A DNA stretch of 37,100 nucleotides from an uncultured Bacilli bacterium (GCA_944358455.1 CALVRE010000017.1:1-37100), one strand, 5' to 3'; positions 7,780 to 16,329 are shown, numbered from the stretch's first letter. The notes: a model not told the origin generated them from the sequence alone. Made by a program: numbers and translations.

Positions 7780-8205
7780 CTAATGGATTTCGTTACATAC
7801 ACCGGGATCTGGATTATAGAAGCAATGATTTTTATGGCGACCGGCTAATTGCTGGTCCCACCATACTGGTAGACAGCTAGCTCCTGTTTTAGGAGCATAG
7901 AACCATAAGGCATTGGTGGCTGGATAAAAGTATTCTCCTTTAAGAACGCGATCCGCTAGTTCTTTTTCATGATTAGTGGGATTACTATAAAATAAAGGAC
8001 TATTGACACCACTAAAACCACCTGGTTCTTGGTAGATTGTTTGTGTGACGGTACGAAGATCTTTAAATGTCAAACAATCGGCTAAGGTACGATTTACGAC
8101 AACATTGCCTACCATTAGCATTCCTAAATTGCCTTCCCCGACAGCTTCTGCTCGCATTAATCTGGCTAAGGTATCTCTTTCTTTATCGGTATATTTTACT
8201 AACAT
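7780..8205 (-). CDS. CwlJ/SleB-family cell wall hydrolase
   Basis: A 141-residue Hydrolase_2 domain protein, the family of the spore cortex-lytic enzymes SleB and CwlJ. LARLMRAEAVGEG holds the catalytic glutamate (E20), followed by MLMVGNVVVNR and a C-terminal FYAPKTG...CLPVWWDQQ...CFYNPDPGVC region. There is no signal peptide and no peptidoglycan-binding domain, and the length matches CwlJ (about 140 residues) rather than SleB. The start at 8205 is chosen for its ribosome binding site (AGGTGG) inside the end of the upstream gene; the longer open frame lies within that gene. It lies four bases after the GDPD-like gene, so they form an operon. A role in spore germination is likely from the family but not proven. 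Confidence 0.85.
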   Translation of the reverse strand: MLVKYTDKERDTLARLMRAEAVGEGNLGMLMVGNVVVNRTLADCLTFKDLRTVTQTIYQEPGGFSGVNSPLFYSNPTNHEKELADRVLKGEYFYPATNALWFYAPKTGASCLPVWWDQQLAGRHKNHCFYNPDPGVCNEIH

Positions 8206-8209
8206 GTTA

Positions 8210-8956
8210 TCACCACCTATTCCTATTATTCGCTTCTGATTGTTGTAAGCGATATAAGATTTCCGTATGTGGAGTAATAGCAATCAATGAATTAAATACA
8301 TTCTTTTTAATGTCGATCGGTGTTTCATTCGAAAAATATCCAAGGATGAGACTGAGTTCATCTAACGTCGAAATCGATACCATAATTTCTTTCTTTTGTT
8401 TTAACTGTTGATTCATGATAGCAAAGTCAAACATATAAGGATTAAATGTATAGAAGTCGACGTCGATGTAATTTAGATTATCACTTTCGAGAGTTACACC
8501 AATTTTAAATTTTTTTCTTAATTGTACTAAATAATAGATAATGCGATGACTAGAACTAGCAATATATATGTTTAGGTTTGGATAACGATTGATAATTTCG
8601 ATGATTCGCTCGACATATTGATAAGTAATTTTGTTAATATATTCAATATTATCATCGGTAATCTCAGAAGTTAGAAGAGGCATGATGTTGATTAAAATAC
8701 GTCCTTTATAGGTAGTTGCTATTTTGAGTGTTTCTTCTAATGTTGTAAACATGCGATTTTTAAATTCTTCGAATGTAACTTTTTGAATGTTATCAAGAAG
8801 ACTTTCGTTTGTCGAGATAGGACTAAAGATCACGATCGTGCCATCTTTGGTCGTTGTTACATTGAAGGAAATTCCCTCTAAGAAAGGTTGAGACGCGACC
8901 TTTTTCATAAAATCTTGAGTATTATATAAATTGTCTTTAAAAGCAATGATTCTCAT
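8210..8956 (-). CDS. Degenerate glycerophosphodiester-phosphodiesterase-like protein
   Basis: A 248-residue protein whose layout follows the GDPD TIM barrel: GISFNVTTTKDGTIVIFSP stands where active enzymes have the E-x-D-V-x2-T-x-D-G-x-x-V-x-x-H-D signature, LEETLKI follows, and ILINIMP stands where the catalytic E-x-K strand would be. The His-Asp pair and the metal-binding glutamates are missing, so phosphodiesterase activity is unlikely. No signal peptide is visible. It is co-transcribed with the CwlJ-like hydrolase, overlapping its ribosome binding site region. It may be a pseudoenzyme with a binding role. The family assignment is based on faint similarity and the barrel-like order. Confidence 0.55.
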   Translation of the reverse strand: MRIIAFKDNLYNTQDFMKKVASQPFLEGISFNVTTTKDGTIVIFSPISTNESLLDNIQKVTFEEFKNRMFTTLEETLKIATTYKGRILINIMPLLTSEITDDNIEYINKITYQYVERIIEIINRYPNLNIYIASSSHRIIYYLVQLRKKFKIGVTLESDNLNYIDVDFYTFNPYMFDFAIMNQQLKQKKEIMVSISTLDELSLILGYFSNETPIDIKKNVFNSLIAITPHTEILYRLQQSEANNRNRW

Positions 8957-9047
8957 TTTATCACCTAATATATGTATATGCGATTAGGTGTTCTTTTGAC
9001 TTAAAAGTTCGAAGGAAATGAGAATGAGCATCATTTCTTTTGTGCTG

Positions 9048-9056
9048 TGGTATAAT
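9048..9056 (+). promoter_or_regulatory. Extended -10 promoter for the ABC-F gene
   Basis: TGG-TATAAT at 9048-9056 is an extended -10 (TGnTATAAT). No strong -35 is visible at 17 bp. It lies about 100 bases before the ABC-F start, leaving room for the leader described next. Confidence 0.55.
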
Positions 9057-9083
9057 AAAGAAAAAAATATATTTGGAATAAAA

Positions 9084-9149
9084 GAGGTGAGAACATGAGA
9101 AATGAATATTAAAAATCGGCATAAAGAAACATTTATGCCAAAAAAATAG
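9084..9149 (+). promoter_or_regulatory. Leader ORFs and stem-loop upstream of the ABC-F gene
   Basis: GAGGTGAG (9084-9091) precedes two overlapping short frames. ATG 9095 gives the five-residue MRNEY. ATG 9102 gives the 15-residue MNIKNRHKETFMPKK, ending at 9149, eight bases before the ABC-F ATG. Within the longer frame GGCATAAA (9118-9125) pairs with TTTATGCC (9132-9139). Antibiotic-resistance ABC-F genes are often induced by ribosome stalling on such leaders. The stem here is not followed by T's, so it may control translation rather than termination. Confidence 0.5.
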
Positions 9150-9157
9150 GAGGCAAA

Positions 9158-10675
9158 ATGTTAGAAATTAAGAATTTATCAATCGAAGTAGATTTTCGAA
9201 CCATTGTAAAAGATTTCAATCTGATCGTTCATCCTGGTGATAAAGTTGCAATTATTGGGGAAGAAGGAAATGGGAAATCGACGTTACTGAAAGCGATTTA
9301 TGATACTCGTTTCGTTCCCTATGCCCGTGTGACGGGATCTATTCATCATAATCTTCGTATTGGTTATTTGGAACAGATGTTGCCAGATGATCTTTTGGAA
9401 AAACAAGTACAAGAGTATTTATTTTACAATCTTGATGATTATTATGATAAGGTATCATCTTTTTACCATTTTAGTAAACAGCTAGGATTAGATGATCATA
9501 TGTTAGAACAGCGGCTTCGTCATTTAAGTGGTGGAGAAAAAGTAAAAGTTCAAATATTAAAACTATTGTTGGATGATCCAGATATTTTACTTCTCGATGA
9601 ACCTACTAACGATTTAGATATCAAAACCTTAAATTGGCTGGAGCAGTTTATCAACACTACCAATAAACCAATTCTTTATGTATCTCATGATGAATATTTA
9701 TTGGAACATACAGCGAATGTGATCGTTCATTTAGAATTGATTCATAAAAAGATGGAAGCACGTAGTACGGTAAAACGGGTCGGCTATTTGCAATATGTAA
9801 GCGAAAGACTTTCTTGGATTCAGAAAGAAACGCAGGTTGCGAGAAAAGAAAAGCAAGTACGTGAAAAACAAGAGGCAAAATTAAATCAGATTAAAAATAA
9901 GGTGGAATACCAATTGCGTACGATCACTAGAAAAGATCCTCATGGAGCTCGGTTATTAAAGAAAAAAATGAAAAATGTAAAGGCCCAGGAGCGTCGTTTT
10001 GACCATCAAAGTGTCAAACAAGTTCCGGATGTAGAAGAAGCTATTTCTCTCTTTTTTGATGCTGTTTCGGTTCCTAAACAAAAAGAAATCTTAAAATTAA
10101 ATCTTGATGGATTAATGATAAATGGTAATGTTATTGCAAAATCAGTCAACTTGACAGTCAAAGGTCCAGAACATCTCGTTATCATAGGTGAGAATGGAGT
10201 TGGTAAGACAAGTCTCATGCGACTGATTTATGACCTTTTAAAGAACCGCCAAGATATAAAAGTGGGGTATATGCCTCAAAATTATGATGATATTTTGAAT
10301 AATGATGTGACTCCAATTCAATTCTTGGAAGTAACAGGTGATCAGGATGAAGTGAGCTTGCATCGAAGTTATCTAGGAAATCTTCGTTTTACTAAAGAGG
10401 AAATGATTAATCCGATTCGTGAATTAAGTGGAGGATCAAAAGCAAAATTAATTTTACTCAAATTGATTATCGAACAATGCAATGTGTTATTGTTAGATGA
10501 ACCAACACGTAATGTCAGTCCTTTAACTGGACCAGTAATTCGTCGCATGTTAAAAAATTATGGAGGAACGATTATTAGTGTGTCTCACGATCGCAAATAT
10601 ATAGAAGAAGCGATAGATCGTATATATGAATTAACCAAGAATGGATTAATGGAACGATTGGATAAGAATTTGTAG
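9158..10675 (+). CDS. ABC-F family ATPase (ribosome-acting type)
   Basis: A 505-residue soluble protein with two ATP-binding cassettes and no membrane segments. Cassette 1 has Walker A GEEGNGKST (about residues 35-43), signature LSGGEK and Walker B LLLDEPTND. Cassette 2 has GENGVGKTS, signature LSGGSK and LLLDEPTRN. A basic linker (RKEKQVREKQEAKLNQ..., about 225-290) joins them, as in the P-site tRNA interaction motif of ABC-F proteins. ABC-F members bind the ribosomal E site and either regulate translation or displace antibiotics. The second Walker B with RNVSPLTGP is typical of a subgroup near antibiotic-protection proteins. It stands alone between a leader and a terminator, which supports inducible expression. 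No specific drug class can be assigned. Confidence 0.9.
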   Translation: MLEIKNLSIEVDFRTIVKDFNLIVHPGDKVAIIGEEGNGKSTLLKAIYDTRFVPYARVTGSIHHNLRIGYLEQMLPDDLLEKQVQEYLFYNLDDYYDKVSSFYHFSKQLGLDDHMLEQRLRHLSGGEKVKVQILKLLLDDPDILLLDEPTNDLDIKTLNWLEQFINTTNKPILYVSHDEYLLEHTANVIVHLELIHKKMEARSTVKRVGYLQYVSERLSWIQKETQVARKEKQVREKQEAKLNQIKNKVEYQLRTITRKDPHGARLLKKKMKNVKAQERRFDHQSVKQVPDVEEAISLFFDAVSVPKQKEILKLNLDGLMINGNVIAKSVNLTVKGPEHLVIIGENGVGKTSLMRLIYDLLKNRQDIKVGYMPQNYDDILNNDVTPIQFLEVTGDQDEVSLHRSYLGNLRFTKEEMINPIRELSGGSKAKLILLKLIIEQCNVLLLDEPTRNVSPLTGPVIRRMLKNYGGTIISVSHDRKYIEEAIDRIYELTKNGLMERLDKNL

Positions 10676-10698
10676 GAACATAAAACAGATCATGATTG

Positions 10699-10733
10699 AA
10701 AGAGTTGCTATTAGAAACGCGCAACTCTTTTTT
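10699..10733 (+). terminator. Terminator after the ABC-F gene
   Basis: AAAGAGTTGC pairs with GCAACTCTTT, followed by T's. Confidence 0.9.
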
Positions 10734-10802
10734 GGAATGATAAAAGAAGATGTTGGAGTTATAAAAATAGGAAATTAACAGATATTAAAAATAGGTGATC
10801 GT

Positions 10803-11753
10803 ATGAATAAAGAAATTTATTTAGCGGGTGGTTGTTTTTGGGGATTAGAACAATATTTGAAAGCGATTGATGGTGTCATGACAACCGAAGTGGGATATGC
10901 GAATGGTAGAACGGAGAATCCTACTTATCATGAAGTTTGTAATGGAAGTGGTCATGTCGAAGTGGTAAAAGTGATTTATGATGCCCGAAAGTTATCTTTG
11001 GAAACACTTTTGAATCTTTACTATGATGTGATTGATCCTACATCGTTCCATAAACAAGGCAAAGATCGTGGAATTCAATATCGCACTGGAGTTTATTATA
11101 CAGATTCAAAAGATCGAGCGATTATTCAAAAGTCATTAGAACAGTTACAAGCTATCCATACAAAGACAGTTGTCGTAGAAAATCTTCCCTTGCTTAACTA
11201 TCACAAAGCAGAAGAATATCATCAGCGTTATTTAGAAAAGAATCCGGAAGGATATTGTCATATTAGTTCAGATAAAATTGATCGTGTAAAAAAAAGATTG
11301 GAAGATCCTTATTTGTATCAGAAGTTATCTAAAATCGATATACGAAAGAAATTGACACCAGAAGAATATCATGTGACACAAGAAAATGGTACAGAAATGC
11401 CGTTTCGTAATGATTATTTTGATCACTTCGAAAAAGGCATTTATGTCGATATTGTAACAGGAGAACCACTTTTTTTATCGACTGATAAGTATGATAGTGG
11501 ATGTGGGTGGCCAAGCTTTACAAAACCGATCGATCAAAATGTTGTCGATGAATATGTGGACTATTCTCATCATATGAGGCGAATTGAAGTAAGGAGTCAT
11601 ATTGGAAACTCTCATTTAGGACATGTTTTTAATGATGGTCCAAAGCATTCTGGAGGAAAACGTTATTGCATCAATAGTGCGGCTTTAAAGTTTATCCCTT
11701 ATGAACAAATGAAGGAAATGGGATACGAAAGCTATCAGTCAAAATTATATTAA
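10803..11753 (+). CDS. msrAB: Bifunctional methionine sulfoxide reductase MsrA-MsrB
   Basis: A 316-residue fusion that reduces both epimers of methionine sulfoxide and so repairs oxidised proteins. The MsrA domain comes first: [11 protein letters not shown] with the catalytic Cys11, then [17 protein letters not shown] and YHQRYLEKN. The MsrB domain starts near residue 175 ([15 protein letters not shown]), with SGCGWPSF and the [11 protein letters not shown]...RYCINSAAL block carrying the catalytic Cys. No signal peptide is present, so it is cytoplasmic. The MsrB Zn-binding CxxC pairs are absent, as in many Firmicutes. GGTG at 10795-10798 precedes the ATG. It appears to be a single-gene unit. 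Confidence 0.96.
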   Translation: MNKEIYLAGGCFWGLEQYLKAIDGVMTTEVGYANGRTENPTYHEVCNGSGHVEVVKVIYDARKLSLETLLNLYYDVIDPTSFHKQGKDRGIQYRTGVYYTDSKDRAIIQKSLEQLQAIHTKTVVVENLPLLNYHKAEEYHQRYLEKNPEGYCHISSDKIDRVKKRLEDPYLYQKLSKIDIRKKLTPEEYHVTQENGTEMPFRNDYFDHFEKGIYVDIVTGEPLFLSTDKYDSGCGWPSFTKPIDQNVVDEYVDYSHHMRRIEVRSHIGNSHLGHVFNDGPKHSGGKRYCINSAALKFIPYEQMKEMGYESYQSKLY

Positions 11754-11770
11754 AAAATTACTTTAAACCC

Positions 11771-11799
11771 TTGTCACGAGAATACGATTCCTGTATATT
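11771..11799 (+). promoter_or_regulatory. Promoter of the ABC exporter operon
   Basis: TTGTCA (11771-11776) and TATATT (11794-11799), spaced 17 bp, 38 bases ahead of the ATPase ATG. Confidence 0.7.
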
Positions 11800-11836
11800 G
11801 AATATGTAGTTATGTGAGAGTAGGGTTAGAAATCAT

Positions 11837-12547
11837 ATGAATTTAGTAATAAACAATTTAAAGAAAAATTTTGAGAAAAAAGAAGTCTTAAAAGATATTA
11901 CCTTTACGTTTGAAAAGGGAAAAATTTATGGATTACTTGGGAGAAATGGAGCAGGGAAAACAACTCTTTTTAATGCATTAGCAAATGAGTTTGAAGTTGA
12001 TGGTGGCGAAATGTTTTTAATTGATGAAATGGGGAATAAAGAAACGTTATCGAGTGAAAATATTGGATATGTAATTTCGACTCCGGTTGTGCCGGAATTT
12101 TTGACAGGAAGAGAGTTTTTACGTTTTTTTATTGAGATTAATCAACATAAAATTAAGAATCTCAAAACGATCGATGAATATTTTGATTTTTTGAATATTG
12201 AAGTAGAAGATCGAGATCGTATTATGAAAGATTATTCTCACGGAATGAAAAATAAAATGCAGATGTTAGTGAATATCATTGCTAATCCCGAAGTATTGCT
12301 TTTAGACGAACCTCTCACATCCTTTGATGTAGTAGTGGCAGATGAAATGAAAAAAATGTTGAGGAAGATTAAAAAAGACCATATTTTAATTTTTTCTACT
12401 CACATTTTAGAATTGGCGACTGATCTTTGCGATGAAATCGTTATTTTACATAATGGTGTGTTGGAATCTGTTCAAAATGAAGATTTAAATAGTGCGGAAT
12501 TTAAAGAGAGAATCATTGATGTTTTGAAGGATGAGAATCATGATTAA
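11837..12547 (+). CDS. ABC transporter ATP-binding protein
   Basis: A 236-residue single ATPase domain. Walker A is LLGRNGAGKTT (about residues 33-43), the signature region is DYSHGMKNKMQ (a non-canonical SHGMK in place of LSGGQ, common in ABC-2 exporters), and Walker B is LLLDEPLTSFD, followed by the switch histidine in FSTH. It should power the membrane protein encoded immediately downstream, whose start overlaps this stop by eight bases. The substrate is unknown; ABC-2 type pairs of this kind export lipids, peptides or drugs. Confidence 0.92.
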   Translation: MNLVINNLKKNFEKKEVLKDITFTFEKGKIYGLLGRNGAGKTTLFNALANEFEVDGGEMFLIDEMGNKETLSSENIGYVISTPVVPEFLTGREFLRFFIEINQHKIKNLKTIDEYFDFLNIEVEDRDRIMKDYSHGMKNKMQMLVNIIANPEVLLLDEPLTSFDVVVADEMKKMLRKIKKDHILIFSTHILELATDLCDEIVILHNGVLESVQNEDLNSAEFKERIIDVLKDENHD

Positions 12548-14123
12548 AACTTTTATCGAAGCATTTAAAATTAACTCGACTTATAAGACGAATTCCTTTT
12601 TATATAAAATTCGTAAACTGTGGATTTTTCGCAAATTAATTCCTAACGATGTTTATCGATTAACGGATGTGAAAATCATCCTGAATATCATCATTGCGAT
12701 TTTTTCCTATCTTTTTGAATTTGTCAAAAAAGCCATTTATTTTATGTTTTTCTTTATGTTACCGATCTCTATGATGAGTTCATCGAATGATTCGGTTAGT
12801 GCTTTTATTTGGATTTTTCTTTTTTTAAATCTATTCATCGGATCTTTTGGAAAACAAATTATCATGTCACCTACTTTAGAAAAATATTATTCTGTTATTT
12901 TGATGCATATGGATGCGAAAAAGTATGCTATTACTGATTATATTCACCATTTACTGGTAACTTTGATTTCCTTTTTACCGTCTCTTTTTCTTTTTGGTTA
13001 CTGGAATCAAGTGCCATTATGGACTCTCGCTTTTTTACTTCTTTCTTTGATAGGAAGTCGTATGATCAGTGAAGCAATGTTTGTTATGATATATGATAAA
13101 TGGAAATATGTAATAGCAAATCGTTCGTGGTATGTACTCACAATCTTTGGATTAGGTTTGATAGGAGCTTATAGTCTCTCTTATTTTCATGTTTCTTTTC
13201 CCCCTCTTTTCTTATTACCTTTATCTATTATGATTATTTTGATAGCAATTCCATCGTTTTTGTATTTGCTTCATTACCAGAAATATTCTTTTCTATATAA
13301 AAGATTAATTACTCGTGAAAATGTTATTTTCGATACGGATAAAATTATTCGTGAATCACAATTAGAAACGGTTAAAATGGATGAACATAGTACAATATCA
13401 AATGAAATGATAGAAAAGAAAAAAGGTTTTGAATATTTTAATGCGATTTTCTTTGAACGACATAAACGCATTTTAACGAAGTCAGTGAAACAAATGACCG
13501 GTGTGATTTTCCTTATCATAGTAGGATCTATCATAGTACTTTTTTTCGCTCCTGAATTAAAGGATAATATACATCGTTTCTTGATGACATCACTTCCTTA
13601 TTTTGTTTTCATCATGTATGCTTTAAATAGGGGACAAGTCATTTGTAAAGCTATGTTTTTTAATTGTGATCATAGTATGCTTACTTATCAATTTTATCGA
13701 ACCAGTAAAAATATGTTAGAAAATTTTAAAGTACGTTTAAAGATGCTTATTCGTCTCAATTTACTTCCTGCATTCGTATTAGCGATTGGTCTAGATCTTC
13801 TATTATGGATGACTGGTGGAGTAGGCAATCCTTTCGTCTATTTCAGTATGTTTTTTTCTATTATTTTTATGAGTATTTTCTTTTCCGTTCATCATTTAGT
13901 TCTTTATTATTTGTTACAACCATACGATATCAATATGGATAGAAAAAGTAGTATCTATGATATTGTGAATGCAATCACATATTTCATCTGTTGGTCTTGT
14001 ATTGAAATAAAATTAGATTCGTTTTATTTTTCGTTAGGAACGATCGTTTTAACGACAATTTATGTAGTCGTAGCACTCTATCTCGCTTATTTGGAAGCTC
14101 CTAAACGATTTAAATTGAAATAA
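12540..14123 (+). CDS. ABC exporter membrane subunit
   Basis: A very hydrophobic protein of 527 residues with roughly ten to twelve predicted membrane spans in two clusters, separated by a charged cytosolic stretch about residues 255-310. The start is taken as ATG 12540 (MIKTFIEAFK), preceded by GGATGAG; an in-frame ATG lies nine bases earlier. The gene overlaps the ATPase gene, so translation is coupled. It belongs to the broad ABC-2 permease type by context and topology; no substrate signature is visible. The next gene follows after 18 bases and may be part of the same operon. Confidence 0.8.
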   Translation: MIKTFIEAFKINSTYKTNSFLYKIRKLWIFRKLIPNDVYRLTDVKIILNIIIAIFSYLFEFVKKAIYFMFFFMLPISMMSSSNDSVSAFIWIFLFLNLFIGSFGKQIIMSPTLEKYYSVILMHMDAKKYAITDYIHHLLVTLISFLPSLFLFGYWNQVPLWTLAFLLLSLIGSRMISEAMFVMIYDKWKYVIANRSWYVLTIFGLGLIGAYSLSYFHVSFPPLFLLPLSIMIILIAIPSFLYLLHYQKYSFLYKRLITRENVIFDTDKIIRESQLETVKMDEHSTISNEMIEKKKGFEYFNAIFFERHKRILTKSVKQMTGVIFLIIVGSIIVLFFAPELKDNIHRFLMTSLPYFVFIMYALNRGQVICKAMFFNCDHSMLTYQFYRTSKNMLENFKVRLKMLIRLNLLPAFVLAIGLDLLLWMTGGVGNPFVYFSMFFSIIFMSIFFSVHHLVLYYLLQPYDINMDRKSSIYDIVNAITYFICWSCIEIKLDSFYFSLGTIVLTTIYVVVALYLAYLEAPKRFKLK

Positions 14124-14141
14124 AAGATAGGAGGGTATCAT

Positions 14142-14753
14142 ATGAAAAAAATTAAAATAATTAATCTTTCTCTAGTTATTATTACTATCATTCTAGGACT
14201 TATTCAGCTATACCAGATTTTAACGACCAATGGAAATCGTCTCGCTACTTGTCTTGTACTGTTCCCTATTTTATTAGTACCTCTCTTTTTGAGAAAGGTA
14301 TGTAAGATTCCTATTCATCCAGTAATGGAATTACTATATTTGATTTTTGTTATTATTGCTCAATTTTTAGGATCAGTAGTTAATTTGTATAGCAAAATTG
14401 AATGGTTTGATTTATTTGCACATACTTTATCAGGTTTTTTAACTGCTTTGTTAGCATTGTTTTTGATGATTCAATTTAAACAATATAATGAAAAGAAGCT
14501 TTTATTTAATCTCACTTACATTTTAGGAATTGTCTTTTTAGTAGCAGGCCTATGGGAATTTTTTGAATATGGTAGTGATGTTTTAACGGGAAGTAATTTA
14601 CAACATGCAATTGAAACAGGCGTACATGATACAATGGATGATATGTTAGTAGCTTTTGTCGGAAGCATTTTGTTTACTATTTGTTATAGTTATGAAGTGT
14701 TAAAAAACAAGAAATATTTGATTCGTACTTTAATCGGTTATATGAAAGAATAA
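14142..14753 (+). CDS. DUF2238/YjdF-like membrane protein
   Basis: A 203-residue integral membrane protein with about six spans. The family pattern is visible as IEWFDLFAHTLSGFLTALL (D and H inside the membrane), LWEFFEYGSD, and ETGVHDTMDDMLVAFVGS. These conserved Asp, Glu and His residues in and near the membrane suggest a binding or catalytic pocket, but the biochemical function of the family is not established. AGGAGG at 14129-14134 sets the start. It follows the ABC permease closely and is probably the last gene of that operon. No terminator stem is evident before the next promoter at 14756. Confidence 0.8.
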   Translation: MKKIKIINLSLVIITIILGLIQLYQILTTNGNRLATCLVLFPILLVPLFLRKVCKIPIHPVMELLYLIFVIIAQFLGSVVNLYSKIEWFDLFAHTLSGFLTALLALFLMIQFKQYNEKKLLFNLTYILGIVFLVAGLWEFFEYGSDVLTGSNLQHAIETGVHDTMDDMLVAFVGSILFTICYSYEVLKNKKYLIRTLIGYMKE

Positions 14754-14755
14754 GG

Positions 14756-14784
14756 TTGTCAAAAAAAACGAAACGTGTTAAAAT
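14756..14784 (+). promoter_or_regulatory. Promoter of the variable surface protein
   Basis: TTGTCA (14756-14761) and TAAAAT (14779-14784) spaced 17 bp. It starts five bases after the previous gene ends. Confidence 0.7.
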
Positions 14785-14849
14785 GAAAACAGAATGAAAT
14801 AATAAGATGAGTGTGCAATATGCCAAAATATTGGTAACAGTATGCATAC

Positions 14850-14882
14850 GGGGGGGGGGTAAATATTTACCCCTCTTTTTTT
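14850..14882 (+). promoter_or_regulatory. Ten-G tract and terminator-like hairpin in the 5' leader
   Basis: Ten consecutive G's (14850-14859) run directly into a palindrome: GGGGTAAA (14856-14863) pairs with TTTACCCC (14866-14873). T-rich sequence follows (14874-14882). This looks like a terminator lying between the promoter at 14756 and the ATG at 14900. A long G tract is rare in this AT-rich DNA and prone to slippage, so leader structure or a short upstream frame (ATG 14807, in frame with the gene at this length) could vary between cells. Confidence 0.6.
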
Positions 14883-14899
14883 GTTGGAAGGAGTTCAGT

Positions 14900-16285
14900 A
14901 TGAAAAAGTGGAAATTCATAGGATTGATTGTTGTTTTGATGTTGATTACAAGTACCACTATCTATGCCGTGACAACCTTATATGATGCCATAGAAGTAGA
15001 ATACGATAATCGTAATAGTGGAACAGAAAAGACCGATGTACAGGGAGCCTTAGACGAATTATATACATTGGCAAACGAACAATTCGATAATTGTAGTAAA
15101 GTATCAGAACCGAATCTAGGAACGGGATTAATTCCGGTTACATTGGATAACGATGGAACAGTCCGATATGCAGATACAAGCGAAGAATGGTATAACTATT
15201 GTGAGAAAGAATGGGCAAATGCAGTAGAGTTAATCAGTAGCCCAAGTAAAAGTTATCAAGTAGGAGATGTGATATCAGAAAGCGATATAAGGTCCTATTT
15301 TGTGTGGATACCAAAATATAAGTATCGTTTGTGGAATGTGAATGTAACAGATACCTTGACACTAGCTCATTCCATCGATGTTGTCTTTGATACCACGAAT
15401 ACCACCAATATAGAAGGAGAATCATGTACGACACCCATGACAAGTGGAGAAAGTGGTGAATGTGATAACGGAGAATACATGACACATCCAGCATTCATTA
15501 GTATGAATGTGAATGGATTCTGGGTAGGGAAATTCGAGACAACCGGAACGATTGCCAATATAACAGTGAAACCAAATCAAGCATCGTTAAGAAATCAGAG
15601 TGTTTATAACATGTTTGTGAATGCATATAACTATTCAAGAGAGAATGATTCACATATGATGAAGAATACAGAGTGGGGAGCAGTAGCCTATTTAAGTCAT
15701 TCGAAATATGGGATTGGAACCGAGATCAATATTAACAATAGCGATTCTTATATAACGGGAAGTAGTAGTTTGTTGACGCTTCAACAAGGAACTTATCCAG
15801 GGACATATGGAACAGGAGAAGACTATTATTCTCCATACAATACGGAATTAGGGTATTTAGCGAACACAACAGGGAATATTACGGGAATTTATGATATGTC
15901 AGGTGGAGCACACGAATATATGGCATCTTATATAGGGAATAATTATGGAAGTAGTGGATTTAATTCGACAAATATTCAAAATTATGATAATAAATATTTT
16001 GATGTTTACTTAACTAGTGATGTGGAAACGAGTTATGAAAATTGTATCTTAGGAGATGCGACAGGAGAAGTAGGACCGTTTATTTATTTTGCAGATGGAG
16101 ATGGAATTTCGAGAAATCATAATAGATGGTATTCGGATCGAACAGGTTTTTTATCTGCGATTCTGCCATGGTTTCGCCGAGGTGGTAGCTATAATATTGG
16201 TGGATCGGCTGGACAATTTAGCTTTGATAGCTTTAGTGGTACCTTGAATAGTAGCTTTTCTTTCCGACTTGTACTTGCACCATAG
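14900..16285 (+). CDS. Membrane-anchored surface protein with DGR-target-like C-type lectin/FGE domain
   Basis: A 461-residue exported protein. Residues 1-24 form a signal/anchor helix (MKKWKFIGLIVVLMLITST), followed by DVQGALDELY, a segment seen in small secreted proteins of related genomes. The C-terminal two thirds resemble the FGE-sulfatase/C-type-lectin fold: FVWIPKYKYR, FWVGKFETTG, EWGAVAYLS, GIYDMSGGAHEYM, then NRWYSDRTGF and PWFRRGGSY up to SFRLVLAP. This ending is the form seen in variable proteins of diversity-generating retroelements. AAGGAG at 14888-14893 fixes the start. A longer in-frame start at 14807 crosses the G tract and is thought less likely. Probably displayed on the cell surface as a binding protein. 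Confidence 0.8.
   Translation: MKKWKFIGLIVVLMLITSTTIYAVTTLYDAIEVEYDNRNSGTEKTDVQGALDELYTLANEQFDNCSKVSEPNLGTGLIPVTLDNDGTVRYADTSEEWYNYCEKEWANAVELISSPSKSYQVGDVISESDIRSYFVWIPKYKYRLWNVNVTDTLTLAHSIDVVFDTTNTTNIEGESCTTPMTSGESGECDNGEYMTHPAFISMNVNGFWVGKFETTGTIANITVKPNQASLRNQSVYNMFVNAYNYSRENDSHMMKNTEWGAVAYLSHSKYGIGTEININNSDSYITGSSSLLTLQQGTYPGTYGTGEDYYSPYNTELGYLANTTGNITGIYDMSGGAHEYMASYIGNNYGSSGFNSTNIQNYDNKYFDVYLTSDVETSYENCILGDATGEVGPFIYFADGDGISRNHNRWYSDRTGFLSAILPWFRRGGSYNIGGSAGQFSFDSFSGTLNSSFSFRLVLAP
16160..16285 (+). other. Candidate diversity-generating variable region
   Basis: The last 40 codons after PWFRRGG alternate conserved Gly/Ala/Leu positions with Ser, Tyr, Asn, Phe and Asp codons (AGC, TAT, AAT, TTT, GAT). 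Those are one or two A-changes away from AAC/AAT, the codon favoured in template repeats. No reverse transcriptase or second copy lies in the window, so any template is elsewhere. Confidence 0.45.
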
Positions 16286-16329
16286 TATTTTTTGTTCCTT
16301 TTTGCATAAAATAAAAATGTATCATATTT

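Noticed and set aside
8206-8283. Longer CwlJ-like protein starting at 8283
   Set aside because: The extra codons overlap the upstream gene in another frame and encode nothing family-like; the hydrolase domain begins right after ATG 8205.
9118-9139. Hairpin before the ABC-F gene as a plus-strand terminator
   Set aside because: The stem is followed by A's, not T's, on this strand.
14807-14899. Longer N-terminus for the variable surface protein, starting at 14807
   Set aside because: It would run through the G tract and the hairpin and put 31 odd residues before a perfect signal anchor; AAGGAG stands ahead of ATG 14900.
14900-16285. A complete diversity-generating retroelement
   Set aside because: No reverse transcriptase, accessory Avd-type gene or template repeat was found in the window; only the target-like protein is present.
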